Shown here: piece after piece, positions 27,749 through 37,370 of the stretch | Layout of the letters: each line of letters begins with the position of its first letter | How positions within the stretch are numbered: position 1 is the first letter of the stretch | Source: Methanobacterium paludis | GTDB lineage: Archaea; Methanobacteriota; Methanobacteria; Methanobacteriales; Methanobacteriaceae | DNA length: 64,000 bases | Direction: 5' to 3' | Assembly: GCF_000214725.1 (NCBI RefSeq) | Contig: NC_015574.1 | Coordinates: forward strand, 1,190,001 to 1,254,000 | The notes under the pieces: generated by a model | The model's input: only the letters and a program-made list of their open reading frames with translations | Told to the model about the DNA's origin: nothing | The model's database searches: none | Program-made: the position numbers and the translations under genes

Positions 27749-28078
27749 ATGTTAAAATATTTAGGTACATTAAAAAATCCAAGCAGCAATGAAATACCAT
27801 CTTCAACAATTTTTCACATAAAATTTGTTGATGACAATAAGTTAACAGAAATAAAAATTGGAGAATTAAAAGAATTTATGAGTGAATATCATAGTTCAGC
27901 ATACCCTGAAATACCAATTACATGGAATTTAAAGTATAATCATGATTCAAGTGTAAAAATCCAATTAAAACTCCATTATCCAGATATTAAATGGGCAAAT
28001 GATAAGCGTACACAGGAAAAAATTATGATGAGTTTGAGAGAAGAATTTGAAGAAGTTTATGAAAACGAATTTTGTTAG
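27749..28078 (+). CDS. Hypothetical protein of the 104-131-aa paralogue family (member 2)
   Basis: 109 residues starting MLKYLGTLKNPSSNEIPSS, with GGGG at 9 nt. It aligns over its length with 41920-42294 (shared FVD/EN, ELKEFM(S/G)EY, P.TSITW.L.YN.DS, I.LK..Y.DI.W.N...) and more loosely with 6988-7302. The conserved W-N-L-K-Y-N core argues for a real fold. Function unknown. Confidence 0.72.
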   Translation: MLKYLGTLKNPSSNEIPSSTIFHIKFVDDNKLTEIKIGELKEFMSEYHSSAYPEIPITWNLKYNHDSSVKIQLKLHYPDIKWANDKRTQEKIMMSLREEFEEVYENEFC

Positions 28079-28152
28079 ATTTTATATTATAATTTCCAAA
28101 AAATGTAAATATCGCTGAAAAGACGATCTTGAAAAATTTAAAGGAAAATTAA

Positions 28153-30108
28153 TCATTCTTTAATGGAATTGGACATCGTAAGAGATACTATGCTGGCAAA
28201 TGATTCAATTAAATGTTTTTTCTCGTTATCTATTGATTCATCTGTTGCAATTGCCAACACACCGAGTATTCCACTGGGAACTTTTAATGGAATGTGATAC
28301 CATTTTGAAGATGATAAAGTTTCAGTAGTTCTTCCAGCAGATTTTTGATGTTCAAAAACCCAGTTAGAAACACCACACTCATTATCATCAAAACTTACAT
28401 GATCCCCAAAACGAGACACAATATTCAAACGTTTTTGATCATCCTGCATCAAAATTATAACATCATAATTAAATAATTCAGATATATACTGCGTACTTCT
28501 CCCCAAAATGTCACGCAAACTTTGTGATATCAATAGGTCCTTACTGAAATCATATAAAGAAGCTATAAATTGTTCCCGCTGCCTTGTGTTCTCAACCTGT
28601 TTTTTGACTACATCTGCAAGGAAACTGGTAATTATTCCCACTATTAATAATACGAGAAATGTTGGGACAAAACGAACATCTGAAACACTGAACGAGTAAT
28701 AGGGCTGTACAAATAAAAAGTCAAAAACTCCTACCGCAAGTACAGATGATAATATTCCTGCCTTCCTTCCAGATACCAAACCAGAAATCACAACAGGTAT
28801 TATAAATATCATAGGTATATTTATTGCCTCGATATATGGCCTTATAACAAAACAAATTAAGGATGTAAGTCCTATGCTTAAAATACTCACTGTATATGGT
28901 TTTAATTCCTTTTTTAAACTAAAATATGGTTTTTTTACATTTTTAGTTTTTATAAACTCTTTATTTTCATTTTCCAGGATTAAAACTTGTGCTTGACTTT
29001 TTTGGATTACCTTATTGATTACAGAACCTTCAAAGATTTTCTGAAAGCGGGACCTCCTGGAATGTCCCATTATAATAAGGGTTATATTTTTGGATTTTGC
29101 AAATGAGACGATCTCATCGGATATTTTGTTACCTGCCAGACGAAAAAGATTAGCATCCAATTCTTCAGCAAGTTTAAGGTTTTTATCGAGTTGAATGACT
29201 TCTTCAGATTTCATATTAAATTTATAGGACGGATCAACATATACTGCAAAATATTCTACATTAAAAAGGTCTGAAAACCGATGTGCTACTCGTATAAGTT
29301 TTTCAGAGGATGAATTGGAACTGATACATACCATTATCCGGTTACTGGCATCCCACGGTCCAATGATTTTTTCCTGTTTTAAAAAATAATCCATATCATA
29401 GTCAATGTGTGTTGTAGTGTAACGCAGAGCAAGTTCACGTAACGCAACCAGATTTCTTTCTCTAAAGAATCTTTCCATTGCTTGTTTAGCTTTTTCAGGT
29501 ATGTAAACTTTCCCTTCCTTTAATCTTTCAATTAATTCTCCTGTAGGTAGGTCCACAAGCTCTATTTTATCTGTCATTTGAATAATTCTATCAGGAACTG
29601 TTTCTTTAACCTGCACACCAGTTATTTGCTTAATTATGTCATTCACGCTTTCTATGTGCTGTATATTCAATGTTGTGTATACTGTTATACCCTGACTTAA
29701 AAGTTCTTCAACATCATTGTAACGTTTTAAATGGCGTGAACCTGGCACATTTGTGTGTGCCAGTTCATCGACCATAACATAATCTGGTTTTCTTTTTAAA
29801 ACAGCGTCAATATCAAATTCTTCTAATAAAATTTCTTTATATTTGATTTTTCTTTGTGGTATCACCTCCAGACCTTTAAGGAGATCCTGAGTTTCCTTTC
29901 TACCGTGGGTTTCAGCTATTCCCACAACCACATCTTTTTTATTTTCATTCAGAACACGTGCCTCACTTAACATTCTGTAAGTTTTACCAACACCCGCCAC
30001 GTATCCAAGGAAAATCTTCAGGTACCCCTTATTTTGATCCTGCTTACTTTCTTCTTCCTTTATCTGACTTAAAAGCTCGTCAGGATCCGGTCGTTTAATT
30101 TCTGTCAT
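28153..30108 (-). CDS. kdpD: KdpD-like osmosensor lacking the histidine-kinase domains
   Basis: 651 residues. The N-terminal KdpD domain has Walker A GYVAGVGKTYRML and DYVMVDELAHTNVPGSRH. A Usp-like domain (about 255-375, IMGHSRRSRFQKIFEGSVINKVI) follows, then four TM helices of the DUF4118 type (about 400-490). A GAF-like domain runs to the C-terminus. HisKA and HATPase domains, present in the usual roughly 900-aa KdpD, are absent, and no kdpE is in the window. It follows kdpC by about 110 nt in the same direction, so it may sense and bind rather than phosphorylate. The stop is clean, with no kinase relic beyond it. Confidence 0.88.
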   Translation of the reverse strand: MTEIKRPDPDELLSQIKEEESKQDQNKGYLKIFLGYVAGVGKTYRMLSEARVLNENKKDVVVGIAETHGRKETQDLLKGLEVIPQRKIKYKEILLEEFDIDAVLKRKPDYVMVDELAHTNVPGSRHLKRYNDVEELLSQGITVYTTLNIQHIESVNDIIKQITGVQVKETVPDRIIQMTDKIELVDLPTGELIERLKEGKVYIPEKAKQAMERFFRERNLVALRELALRYTTTHIDYDMDYFLKQEKIIGPWDASNRIMVCISSNSSSEKLIRVAHRFSDLFNVEYFAVYVDPSYKFNMKSEEVIQLDKNLKLAEELDANLFRLAGNKISDEIVSFAKSKNITLIIMGHSRRSRFQKIFEGSVINKVIQKSQAQVLILENENKEFIKTKNVKKPYFSLKKELKPYTVSILSIGLTSLICFVIRPYIEAINIPMIFIIPVVISGLVSGRKAGILSSVLAVGVFDFLFVQPYYSFSVSDVRFVPTFLVLLIVGIITSFLADVVKKQVENTRQREQFIASLYDFSKDLLISQSLRDILGRSTQYISELFNYDVIILMQDDQKRLNIVSRFGDHVSFDDNECGVSNWVFEHQKSAGRTTETLSSSKWYHIPLKVPSGILGVLAIATDESIDNEKKHLIESFASIVSLTMSNSIKE

Positions 30109-30218
30109 TTTGTTTTCCTTCTATTATCCCAATTCAAATTTCAATTCAGCATTTTCATTCAAATGATTTTCTTTAATTCCATTAAATTGAGATAAATACT
30201 ACAATACCATTTTATATT

Positions 30219-30782
30219 TCATTTTTTAAGATTGTCGAGTGCAAGGTTGAGTTTTAACACATTTACTATACTAACATCTGAACCAAACATAGATGTTTGC
30301 TTGTATTGATCCACAAGTTTTACAACTTCTGCCTCGCTAATTCCCCTTGCTTTGGCAACCCTTGGAACCTGGATCAATGCAGAGTCCACAGAAATGTAGG
30401 GTTCAAGTCCACTGGCAGATGTCATGACAAGATCTGACGGAACTGATGCATTTGATGCTAATGAATTTTCCTGTCTTACCTGGTTTACTCTTTGTTGCAC
30501 CTGATCTATAAGTTTCTGATTTGTAGGCCCTAAATTACTTCCACTGGAAGAGCTTGAGTTATAATCTATAGCTGATGGCCTTCCATGGAAATACTGGGGA
30601 CTTGAAAAGTTTTGTCCTATAAGCTGTGAGCCTACAACTGTACCATTTTCAGTTATCAAACCACCATTTGCTTGATTTGGAAATGCAACCTGCGATACAG
30701 CTGTAACTGCCAGAGGATAAATAATTCCCAAAAGTACAGTTAGTACCACAAACATCATAACTGCATTTTTAATTGTTTTCAT
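30219..30782 (-). CDS. kdpC: K+-transporting ATPase subunit C
   Basis: 187 residues with one N-terminal TM helix (VMMFVVLTVLLGIIYPLAVTAV). The conserved KdpC segments GS.LIGQNF...YFHGRPSA, SGSNLGPTN, SASGLEPYIS and ALIQVPRVAKARG are present. It assembles with KdpA and KdpB in the membrane. It begins 4 nt after kdpB. All conserved blocks are intact. Confidence 0.96.
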   Translation of the reverse strand: MKTIKNAVMMFVVLTVLLGIIYPLAVTAVSQVAFPNQANGGLITENGTVVGSQLIGQNFSSPQYFHGRPSAIDYNSSSSSGSNLGPTNQKLIDQVQQRVNQVRQENSLASNASVPSDLVMTSASGLEPYISVDSALIQVPRVAKARGISEAEVVKLVDQYKQTSMFGSDVSIVNVLKLNLALDNLKK

Positions 30783-30786
30783 ATTT

Positions 30787-32847
30787 TCAGCCTCCTAAAC
30801 CAAGAAGGGTTATTAAAATGTCTATGAGTTTAATACCTATAAAGGGCAGTATAAGTCCACCAACTCCGTATATTAAAATATTCAATCCCAGTAACTCAGA
30901 TACTGATGATGTTGAACGGAATTTAACTCCTCTTAAAGCTAAAGGAATTAGTAGAGGTATTATGATGGCGTTGAATATGACTGCGGATAAAACAGCACTG
31001 GTGGGCGTTGAAAGTCCCATAATATTCAGCACACCTAATTCAGGGTAAGTAACTGCAAATATGGCTGGAATAATGGCAAAATATTTGGCCACATCATTTG
31101 CTATGCTAAATGTTGTTAGTGCACCACGGGTTATGAGTATTTCTTTGCCTATCTCAACTATCTCCAGTAGTTTGGATGGTGATGAATCAAGGTCAATCAT
31201 ATTAGCAGCTTCTCTGGCTGCAGAAGTACCTGCACTCATTGCAACTGCAACATCTGCTTGTGCAAGTGCTGGGGCATCGTTTGTGCCGTCTCCAATCATT
31301 GCAACAAGATGCTGCTGTTCATCTGATTGATATTTACGTATCATCTCCAGTTTGGTTTCCGGCTTGGCATTGGCACTGAAATCATCTACCCCTGCTTCAG
31401 CTGCTATTGATGCAGCGGTTAAAGCATTGTCTCCAGTGATCATGATTGAAGTTATGCCCATTCTTCTTAGCTGTTGCAGTTTGTTTTTAATACCCTTTTT
31501 AACAATATCTTTAAGCCGTATAACTCCCATAACTCCTTTTTCATTTGCAACTACAAGGGGCGTGTCCCCCTTAACTGATATTCCCTCAACAACTTTTTTT
31601 ATCTCATCTGAAACATTTTCATTGTGATTCTGGACAAATTCTTCTATGGCATCTGCAGATCCTTTTCTGATCATGCTAGAACCAGTATTTATTCCACTCA
31701 TACGTGATTCTGGTGTGAAAGGAACAAATACAGATTCTGCAGATGGTTTTATATCACTACCTCTTATGTTCAACTCTTTTTTTGCTAATTTAACTATACT
31801 ACGTCCTTCAGGAGTTTCATCGGCAAGGGAAGATATTAAAGACGCATTAACCATATCATTTGTTTTCACACCGTTTGCAGGGATAAATTCTGTGGCCATC
31901 CTGTTTCCAAGGGTTATTGTACCCGTCTTATCAAGTAAAACCACATCAACATCTCCAGCAGCTTCAACTGCCCTACCGCTCAGTGCAACAACATTGTGCT
32001 GTAAAAGCCTATCCATACCAGCAATACCAATGGCCGGTAAAAGTGCCCCTATTGTAGTTGGCATCAAACAGACCAGAAGAGCTATGAGAATAGGTGTGGT
32101 AATGGCAATTCCCATATAACCCGCAAATGTTGAAAGTGTAATTACAACTGTAATAAACAATGCTGTCAAACCTATAAGAAGGATCTCAAGAGCTTTTTCA
32201 TTGGGTGTTTTTTCCCTTTTAGCACTCTCTACCATGTTTATCATGTTGTCCAGGAAACTCTTTCCGGATTCAACTGTTATTTTGACCTTAATGGTTCCTG
32301 AAAGTATTTTAGTACCTCCAGTTACACCACATTTATCCCCTCCAGACTCCCTTATAACAGGGGCAGATTCTCCAGTTATTGCAGATTCATCAACAAGTGA
32401 TGTACCTTCAATTATGTCTCCATCACTTGGTATGAGTTCTCCTTCTTCAACCAGGACAACGTCATTTTTGACAAGTGTTGGTGCCGGTACTTCTTTTACC
32501 TCACTGTTTTTCATGATTTTTTTGGCAATCACTTCATTTCTGGTTTTTCTTAATGATTCTGCCCTTGCCTTTCCCTGACTTTCAGCTATTGCTTCTGCAA
32601 AGTTTGCAAAAAGAACTGTGAACCACAGCCAAATTGTGATCTGGAGGTTGAAATCGAAGCTTGCACCAGAAATTATGTTTAAAATGGTTAGTAATGTTGT
32701 AATTACAGCACCTACTTCCACTATAAGCATTACAGGATTTCTTATGAGTTTTAAAGGGTTAAGTCGAGTGAATGATCCTTTAAATGATTGTTTTAAAATT
32801 TCTCCTTGAAAAATACTTGATGTTTGTTTTGATGATGTTTCTTTCAT
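30787..32847 (-). CDS. kdpB: K+-transporting P-type ATPase subunit B
   Basis: 686 residues, full length. It carries the actuator TGES (DESAITGESAPVIRESGGD), M4 CLMPTTIGALLPAIGIAGMDR, the phosphorylation site LLDKTGTITLGNRMA, nucleotide-binding FTPESRMSG and the hinge MIGDGTNDAPALAQADVAVAM. It drives K+ uptake by ATP hydrolysis with KdpA as the channel-like subunit. It begins 11 nt after kdpA. Confidence 0.97.
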   Translation of the reverse strand: MKETSSKQTSSIFQGEILKQSFKGSFTRLNPLKLIRNPVMLIVEVGAVITTLLTILNIISGASFDFNLQITIWLWFTVLFANFAEAIAESQGKARAESLRKTRNEVIAKKIMKNSEVKEVPAPTLVKNDVVLVEEGELIPSDGDIIEGTSLVDESAITGESAPVIRESGGDKCGVTGGTKILSGTIKVKITVESGKSFLDNMINMVESAKREKTPNEKALEILLIGLTALFITVVITLSTFAGYMGIAITTPILIALLVCLMPTTIGALLPAIGIAGMDRLLQHNVVALSGRAVEAAGDVDVVLLDKTGTITLGNRMATEFIPANGVKTNDMVNASLISSLADETPEGRSIVKLAKKELNIRGSDIKPSAESVFVPFTPESRMSGINTGSSMIRKGSADAIEEFVQNHNENVSDEIKKVVEGISVKGDTPLVVANEKGVMGVIRLKDIVKKGIKNKLQQLRRMGITSIMITGDNALTAASIAAEAGVDDFSANAKPETKLEMIRKYQSDEQQHLVAMIGDGTNDAPALAQADVAVAMSAGTSAAREAANMIDLDSSPSKLLEIVEIGKEILITRGALTTFSIANDVAKYFAIIPAIFAVTYPELGVLNIMGLSTPTSAVLSAVIFNAIIIPLLIPLALRGVKFRSTSSVSELLGLNILIYGVGGLILPFIGIKLIDILITLLGLGG

Positions 32848-32858
32848 TTTTCCACCTC

Positions 32859-34565
32859 CTATGCAAATATCTTACCTGCTTGCAAGAATAAATGTTCTAG
32901 ACCGGGCCCTAGGGCAAATACGGGGAAGAAAGTTAGTGCTCCAATAATTATCACCACAGCCACAACCATAATAACAAAGAGAGGTCCTGTGGTTGGGAAT
33001 GATGCAGAACTCATTGAAACTTTTCCTTTTTGGGCTAAAGCTCCGGCAATTGCTATAGCTGGAATTATTGTAGCAAATCTACCTATTAGCATTGCCAATC
33101 CTGTTGTCAGATTATAGAACACTGTGTTCACAGTTAATCCTCCAAATGCTGAACCGTTATTGGCTATTGTTGAGAAATATGCATACAATATTTCACTTAA
33201 ACCATGAGCTGAAGGATTGCTAATTCCTGCCAATCCATCAGGTGTGGATAGGGCCAAAGCTGAAAGTATTAATACGCTGGCAGGTGCCCCTATTAATGGT
33301 ATCAATGCCAACTTCATTTCATAGGGTCCTAATTTTTTACCCAGAAATTCTGGAGTTCTTCCTATCATCAGTCCTGCTATGAACATGGTTAATATGACAT
33401 AGAATAATAGACCCGCCAGTCCAACACCTATTCCTCCGAATATAACTTCACCTGTGCCCATATTGAACATGTAAACCAGTCCTGTAAGTGGCATGGTACT
33501 GTCATGCATTGAGTTTACACCACCGTTTGAAACATCAGTTGTGAGAACACCCCACAAAACAGAGTTTGTGGTTCCAAGCCGGACCTCTTTACCTTCCATG
33601 TTTTGTCCAGTTACCCCCATTTTCTCTATCACTGGGTTTGGATGATCTTCAGACCATAAAGCAACACCAAGCCCCATTATCAGTAACACCATCATCACTG
33701 CAAAAAGAGCCAATCCTTGTTTTATGTTCCTAACTAAATATCCGAACATGAATACCAGGGACATTGGTATCAATATGATTGCCAGTGTTTCAAGGAGATT
33801 AGTGAAGCCGTTTGGATTTTCAAATGGATGTGCTGAATTCACATTGAAAAATCCCCCTCCATTGGATCCAAGCATTTTAATTGCTTCCTGTGAAGCTACA
33901 GGTCCAAGAGGTATAATCTGACTGGCACCTTCAATGGTCTGAGCAGTAGCATAAGAATCAAATGTCTGGACAACACCTTGAGATACCAATAAAATTGCCA
34001 AGATTATAGATAATGGCAATAGAATGTAAAGAACCATTCTGGTAATGTCAACCCAGAAGTTTCCGAGTTTATCTGTATTTTTGCGTATAAAACCCCTAAT
34101 AAGTACAAGGGCCGCAGCCATACCCACTGCCGCTGAAAGGAAGTTTTGCACAGCGAGTCCTACCATCTGTGTCAGGTAGCTCATGGTTGTTTCACCAGCA
34201 TAAGCCTGCCAGTTGGTGTTAGTTACAAATGATATTGCAGTGTTAAGGGCTGTGTCCCATCTGACACCAGAAAAGCCTTCCGGATTCAAAGGTAGTATTC
34301 CCTGTATTAATTGAATAATAAAAACAAATAATATTGCGAGAATATTAAATAGAATAAGTGCCTTGGCGTATCCCTTCCAAGTCATTTCTTCAGCCTCATC
34401 CACACCACAAATACGATATATGAACTTTTCCACAGGGCGAACTAAAGGAGTCATAAAATTCTTTTCGCCACTGAATACTTTTGACATGTACTTACCCAGA
34501 GGCCATGCAAGAAGTATCGCCACTACAAAGAATAAAATAATGTAAATCAAGCTGTTAACATCCAT
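32859..34565 (-). CDS. kdpA: K+-transporting ATPase subunit A
   Basis: 568 residues, about ten TM helices. K+-filter-type segments are visible (FVTNTNWQAYAGE, LGSNGGGFFNVNSAHPFENP, GTTNSVLWGVLTT, ANNGSAFGGL). GGAGGTTAAGTATATG gives the start. First cistron of kdpABC, used under K+ limitation. The small ORF immediately upstream ends at the ribosome site, which suggests coupling. Confidence 0.97.
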   Translation of the reverse strand: MDVNSLIYIILFFVVAILLAWPLGKYMSKVFSGEKNFMTPLVRPVEKFIYRICGVDEAEEMTWKGYAKALILFNILAILFVFIIQLIQGILPLNPEGFSGVRWDTALNTAISFVTNTNWQAYAGETTMSYLTQMVGLAVQNFLSAAVGMAAALVLIRGFIRKNTDKLGNFWVDITRMVLYILLPLSIILAILLVSQGVVQTFDSYATAQTIEGASQIIPLGPVASQEAIKMLGSNGGGFFNVNSAHPFENPNGFTNLLETLAIILIPMSLVFMFGYLVRNIKQGLALFAVMMVLLIMGLGVALWSEDHPNPVIEKMGVTGQNMEGKEVRLGTTNSVLWGVLTTDVSNGGVNSMHDSTMPLTGLVYMFNMGTGEVIFGGIGVGLAGLLFYVILTMFIAGLMIGRTPEFLGKKLGPYEMKLALIPLIGAPASVLILSALALSTPDGLAGISNPSAHGLSEILYAYFSTIANNGSAFGGLTVNTVFYNLTTGLAMLIGRFATIIPAIAIAGALAQKGKVSMSSASFPTTGPLFVIMVVAVVIIIGALTFFPVFALGPGLEHLFLQAGKIFA

Positions 34566-34569
34566 ATAC

Positions 34570-34749
34570 TTAACCTCCCATAGATTCTAGCATGTATAAA
34601 TTATAATAAAATGTTAGATTGAATTTAATCAAGTTTGATGAATCTGTTTCAGATTCAAAGGATTTTGATCTTTGAAAACTAAATAAATCTTGAACTGTGG
34701 TTTTTAATTTTTTAAGATATGAGTTTCCTTTAAGATTTGATATTTGCAT
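34570..34749 (-). CDS. Possible 59-aa ORF upstream of kdpA
   Basis: Starts MQISNLKGNSYLKKLKTTVQ with GGTG upstream and ends LESMGG, its last codons forming the GGAGG ribosome site of kdpA (start 34565). It lacks the single long hydrophobic helix expected of KdpF, so it is not KdpF. It could be a translated leader that controls kdp translation, or a chance frame. Confidence 0.35.
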   Translation of the reverse strand: MQISNLKGNSYLKKLKTTVQDLFSFQRSKSFESETDSSNLIKFNLTFYYNLYMLESMGG

Positions 34750-35400
34750 TCAAACACCACTTTAACTAAAGGTATCTAAATTAGATTTTTTTTGTTCTTA
34801 AATTCATTATTTTTGCAGGAGTTAAGCTGAAAAAGATTATCTGCTCTTCTTATTTTTTACAAACTTTTAGTTGGGGGTTCTTAATTTTTTTAACTAAACT
34901 CCAAGCCATCCTTTATTATTACTTTCACATATAAAGTTTTCGATTAAAAACGCCGTAAAACTCTTATTTTTTTAATAACTGTGTTATAATGTACAGCATA
35001 AATGAAGGTAGTAAATTATATACCCTAAATAAATATTGGAAGTCCGATAAATCATTAAAATGTATTTAAAGCTATTCTTTTAGATTCAAAATGTAACTAA
35101 AATATTTCCTATCTTTAATATTGAAATAAATCTTAATGAACCCTGATTCAAAGCTTAAATTACACATATTTTTTATTAGATACATTTTGAAAGTATTAAA
35201 TTTAATTTAGGAATTTCTATTTTATATTACAGCTTTTGTTATGTATCTAAGATTTCTGTTGCATTACTTGGGATTTTTATTACATTATATGGTTCTATTA
35301 TTAAATTAATTTTATGATCGTGTTTTTCTTTTGAACAGATTTGTAACGAATAATAAGATAATATTAATTTGTAAATAATATTAAAAACAAATAAATTAAC
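34750..35400. other. Intergenic region, about 650 bp
   Basis: No gene or clear repeat. It should contain the divergent promoters of kdp and of the gene at 35401. AT-rich throughout. Confidence 0.4.
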
Positions 35401-35547
35401 ATGGCAGCAGATGAAGACGAACTTAAAAAACTAAAAAAAAAGAGGGAAAGAGAGATAACAATCTTAATAATGGCTGCTGTGTTAATTCTTCTTCTAACCG
35501 TTATTATAATAGGCATTTTGATACATACAGGTCAGTACAGGATTTAA
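35401..35547 (+). CDS. Small single-span membrane protein, 48 aa
   Basis: A charged N-terminus (MAADEDELKKLKKKREREI) is followed by one hydrophobic helix (TILIMAAVLILLLTVIIIGILI) and a short tail (HTGQYRI). No Shine-Dalgarno site is obvious; the mRNA may be leaderless. The coherent amphipathic-plus-TM design supports a real gene. Divergent from kdp; function unknown. Confidence 0.5.
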   Translation: MAADEDELKKLKKKREREITILIMAAVLILLLTVIIIGILIHTGQYRI

Positions 35548-35757
35548 ATACATTTTAAAACAGTTAAAATAGAATAGTTAAAATTAATTTTTAAGAGAAA
35601 CCAGTGGGTTGAACTATTTCTTCAAATATTTTTTGTAAATATTTTATTATTTTCTATTCAATTATTTCTGTCATTTACTGGCTTAAAATAATTCTATACT
35701 CAATTCAAACTGTACATGTTATCATTATTAATACCCCTAAGATTCATAAAATAGGAT

Positions 35758-35824
35758 GTGTGGGGAAATATTCTTGAATTACCAATTGCTCCATTGATAT
35801 TTTTATTGAGAAACATCCCCACAC
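35758..35824. repeat. Inverted repeat GTGTGGGG ... CCCCACAC
   Basis: Perfect 8-bp arms (35758-35765 and 35817-35824) around a 51-nt AT-rich spacer in an otherwise gene-free stretch (35548-36022). It could be a long-loop RNA hairpin, a protein-binding site or the footprint of a small mobile element. Confidence 0.4.
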
Positions 35825-36022
35825 GAAAAAAATTAATTAAACTGTCAATTTCACTTTAAGCATTTCAACATGTGTAGTACATAGATAGCAAGTTGAAAGG
35901 CCCTCAAATTCGTGAGCAATGTTAATAAATCGGTTTACCATTGAATACATAAGAGAATATTGGAAGGCTAAATGTACGGTTTGAGTGAGAAGATTTTAAA
36001 TTTACTAGGAGAGATTTTTAAG

Positions 36023-36259
36023 ATGAATATTAAAAATTATGGAAAATATTGGACAGCTGGACTTTTTATTGCAGGAATCACTGGAGCAGTATCCTTCTTT
36101 GTTAAAAGTGCTATATCATATTCACAGAAATTCGTTCCATTATGGTTTGGAAAGACATTAGAGTTGATAATTGGTTTATTTGTTTTATTTGTTGTTTTAT
36201 GGGGTTATGGGAAGTTAATTAAAATAATTTACGAGAAATTTAATTTGAAAGATTATTAA
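36023..36259 (+). CDS. Small membrane protein, two TM helices
   Basis: Starting at the ATG at 36023 (AGGAGAG 9 nt upstream; an earlier in-frame ATG at 35972 has no such site). The 78-aa product has helices at about 10-32 and 46-66 and ends YEKFNLKDY. No family recognised. Confidence 0.55.
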   Translation: MNIKNYGKYWTAGLFIAGITGAVSFFVKSAISYSQKFVPLWFGKTLELIIGLFVLFVVLWGYGKLIKIIYEKFNLKDY

Positions 36260-36281
36260 ATCTTGCAGAATATTATGAATC

Positions 36282-36338
36282 ATGGATTAATTCTCGTAAA
36301 ATGGATTAATTCTCGTAAAATGGATTAATTCTCATAAA
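36282..36338. repeat. Three tandem copies of a 19-bp unit
   Basis: ATGGATTAATTCTCGTAAA occurs twice and ATGGATTAATTCTCATAAA once, head to tail with no spacer. It lies between the stop of 36259 and the gene at 36429. Not CRISPR-like (no spacers). It may be a replication-slippage array or an operator cluster. Confidence 0.8.
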
Positions 36339-36428
36339 TAACAATAGCAAAATTTACAATAAAATGTTGACGGGAATTCCTTTATAAAATAACTCCAGAA
36401 CTTTCAGCAGACATGATGGTGGATCGAC

Positions 36429-36686
36429 ATGAAACATCTTAATACTAAATTTAATTTAAATGGAAGTGTTATAAGTGTTGCATCACTCACTTTCATGTTT
36501 ATTACCGTTAAACTCTATGATTTTGGAAGTTATGTATTGTGGATACCAAGTTTATTGACAGGCCTTTATATTGGATTGGAATTGAGAAATAAGCCTAATT
36601 TTTTACTTAATTTTATTGCTACATTTTTCATATCACTCCTGATAAGCATTATAGTGTTATTTCAATTATTCATTAGATTACGTTAA
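36429..36686 (+). CDS. Membrane protein, 85 aa
   Basis: Starts MKHLNTKFNLNGSVISVASL with GTGG upstream. Helices at about 12-30, 35-51 and 58-82. No family recognised. Possibly in a transcription unit with 36023-36259. Confidence 0.55.
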   Translation: MKHLNTKFNLNGSVISVASLTFMFITVKLYDFGSYVLWIPSLLTGLYIGLELRNKPNFLLNFIATFFISLLISIIVLFQLFIRLR

Positions 36687-36908
36687 AATTGATATTGAGT
36701 CTTTTGAGCCTATTCCTTTTAAGTTTGCAAATCTAAAAGTGTTGCAACATTTCTGTACACTTAAAACCCCTCTTTCAGTGCTTTTTATTATGTAAATAAG
36801 ATTATATTTATGTAAATAAAATTATATTGCTTCATTTTTCAAATTGGACTTTAAAAAATATAAAAAAAATAGGTAAAATTAGTATTCTCATTATGTATTA
36901 AAAGTCAT

Positions 36909-37370
36909 TTAGTTAAAATGACTATTTCTTAACATATCTACATCTTTAAACTGATTCAACCGTTCAAACATGAGTTCTCCAGGACTTTTTTGTGCAATTT
37001 CTGCACTTTTTACATTAGTTACAACAACTGGCTTTGGGATCTCATATTCATGAAGATACAATTGGGATCCTCCTGCTTTACAGTGTCCATCAGCTGCACA
37101 ATAATCAGCACCACAAACATCGCAGGTCCATTCACCTTCAGATGTTCCTTTTGGGTTCCACTCAAGACACTCATAATGATGACAGAAAGGACAATAGTTT
37201 TCAAAGATACCTATGTGATAGGTATATGAACATTCACCACAACTGCATAGTGCCGTGGCCTTTACGTATTCATCTTGAACAGTCACATTATAAGCATTAG
37301 ATGCACTTGAAACTGGTAAAATTAGGAAGATTCCTACGAGTAAAAGTATTCCAAATAATTTAATCTTAAT
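36909..37370 (-). CDS. Secreted Cys-rich protein with signal peptide; probable ATT start
   Basis: The frame, extended beyond the GTG at 37286, gives a signal peptide KIKLFGILLLVGIFLILPVSSASNA. The mature domain has four Cys pairs (CSCGEC, CPFC, CDVC and a C..C in ADYCAADGHC), as in Zn- or metal-binding exported proteins. A GGAGG site (37382-37378) lies exactly 7 nt before ATT AAG ATT (37370). An in-frame stop precedes ATT, and no ATG, GTG or TTG lies between, so ATT is the only start that uses the ribosome site and keeps the signal peptide. Total 153 aa. Function unknown. Confidence 0.65.
   Translation of the reverse strand: MKIKLFGILLLVGIFLILPVSSASNAYNVTVQDEYVKATALCSCGECSYTYHIGIFENYCPFCHHYECLEWNPKGTSEGEWTCDVCGADYCAADGHCKAGGSQLYLHEYEIPKPVVVTNVKSAEIAQKSPGELMFERLNQFKDVDMLRNSHFN

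Noticed and set aside
34570..34749. KdpF as identity of the small ORF before kdpA
   Set aside because: KdpF is a single hydrophobic helix of about 29 residues; this ORF is polar and Lys/Ser-rich.
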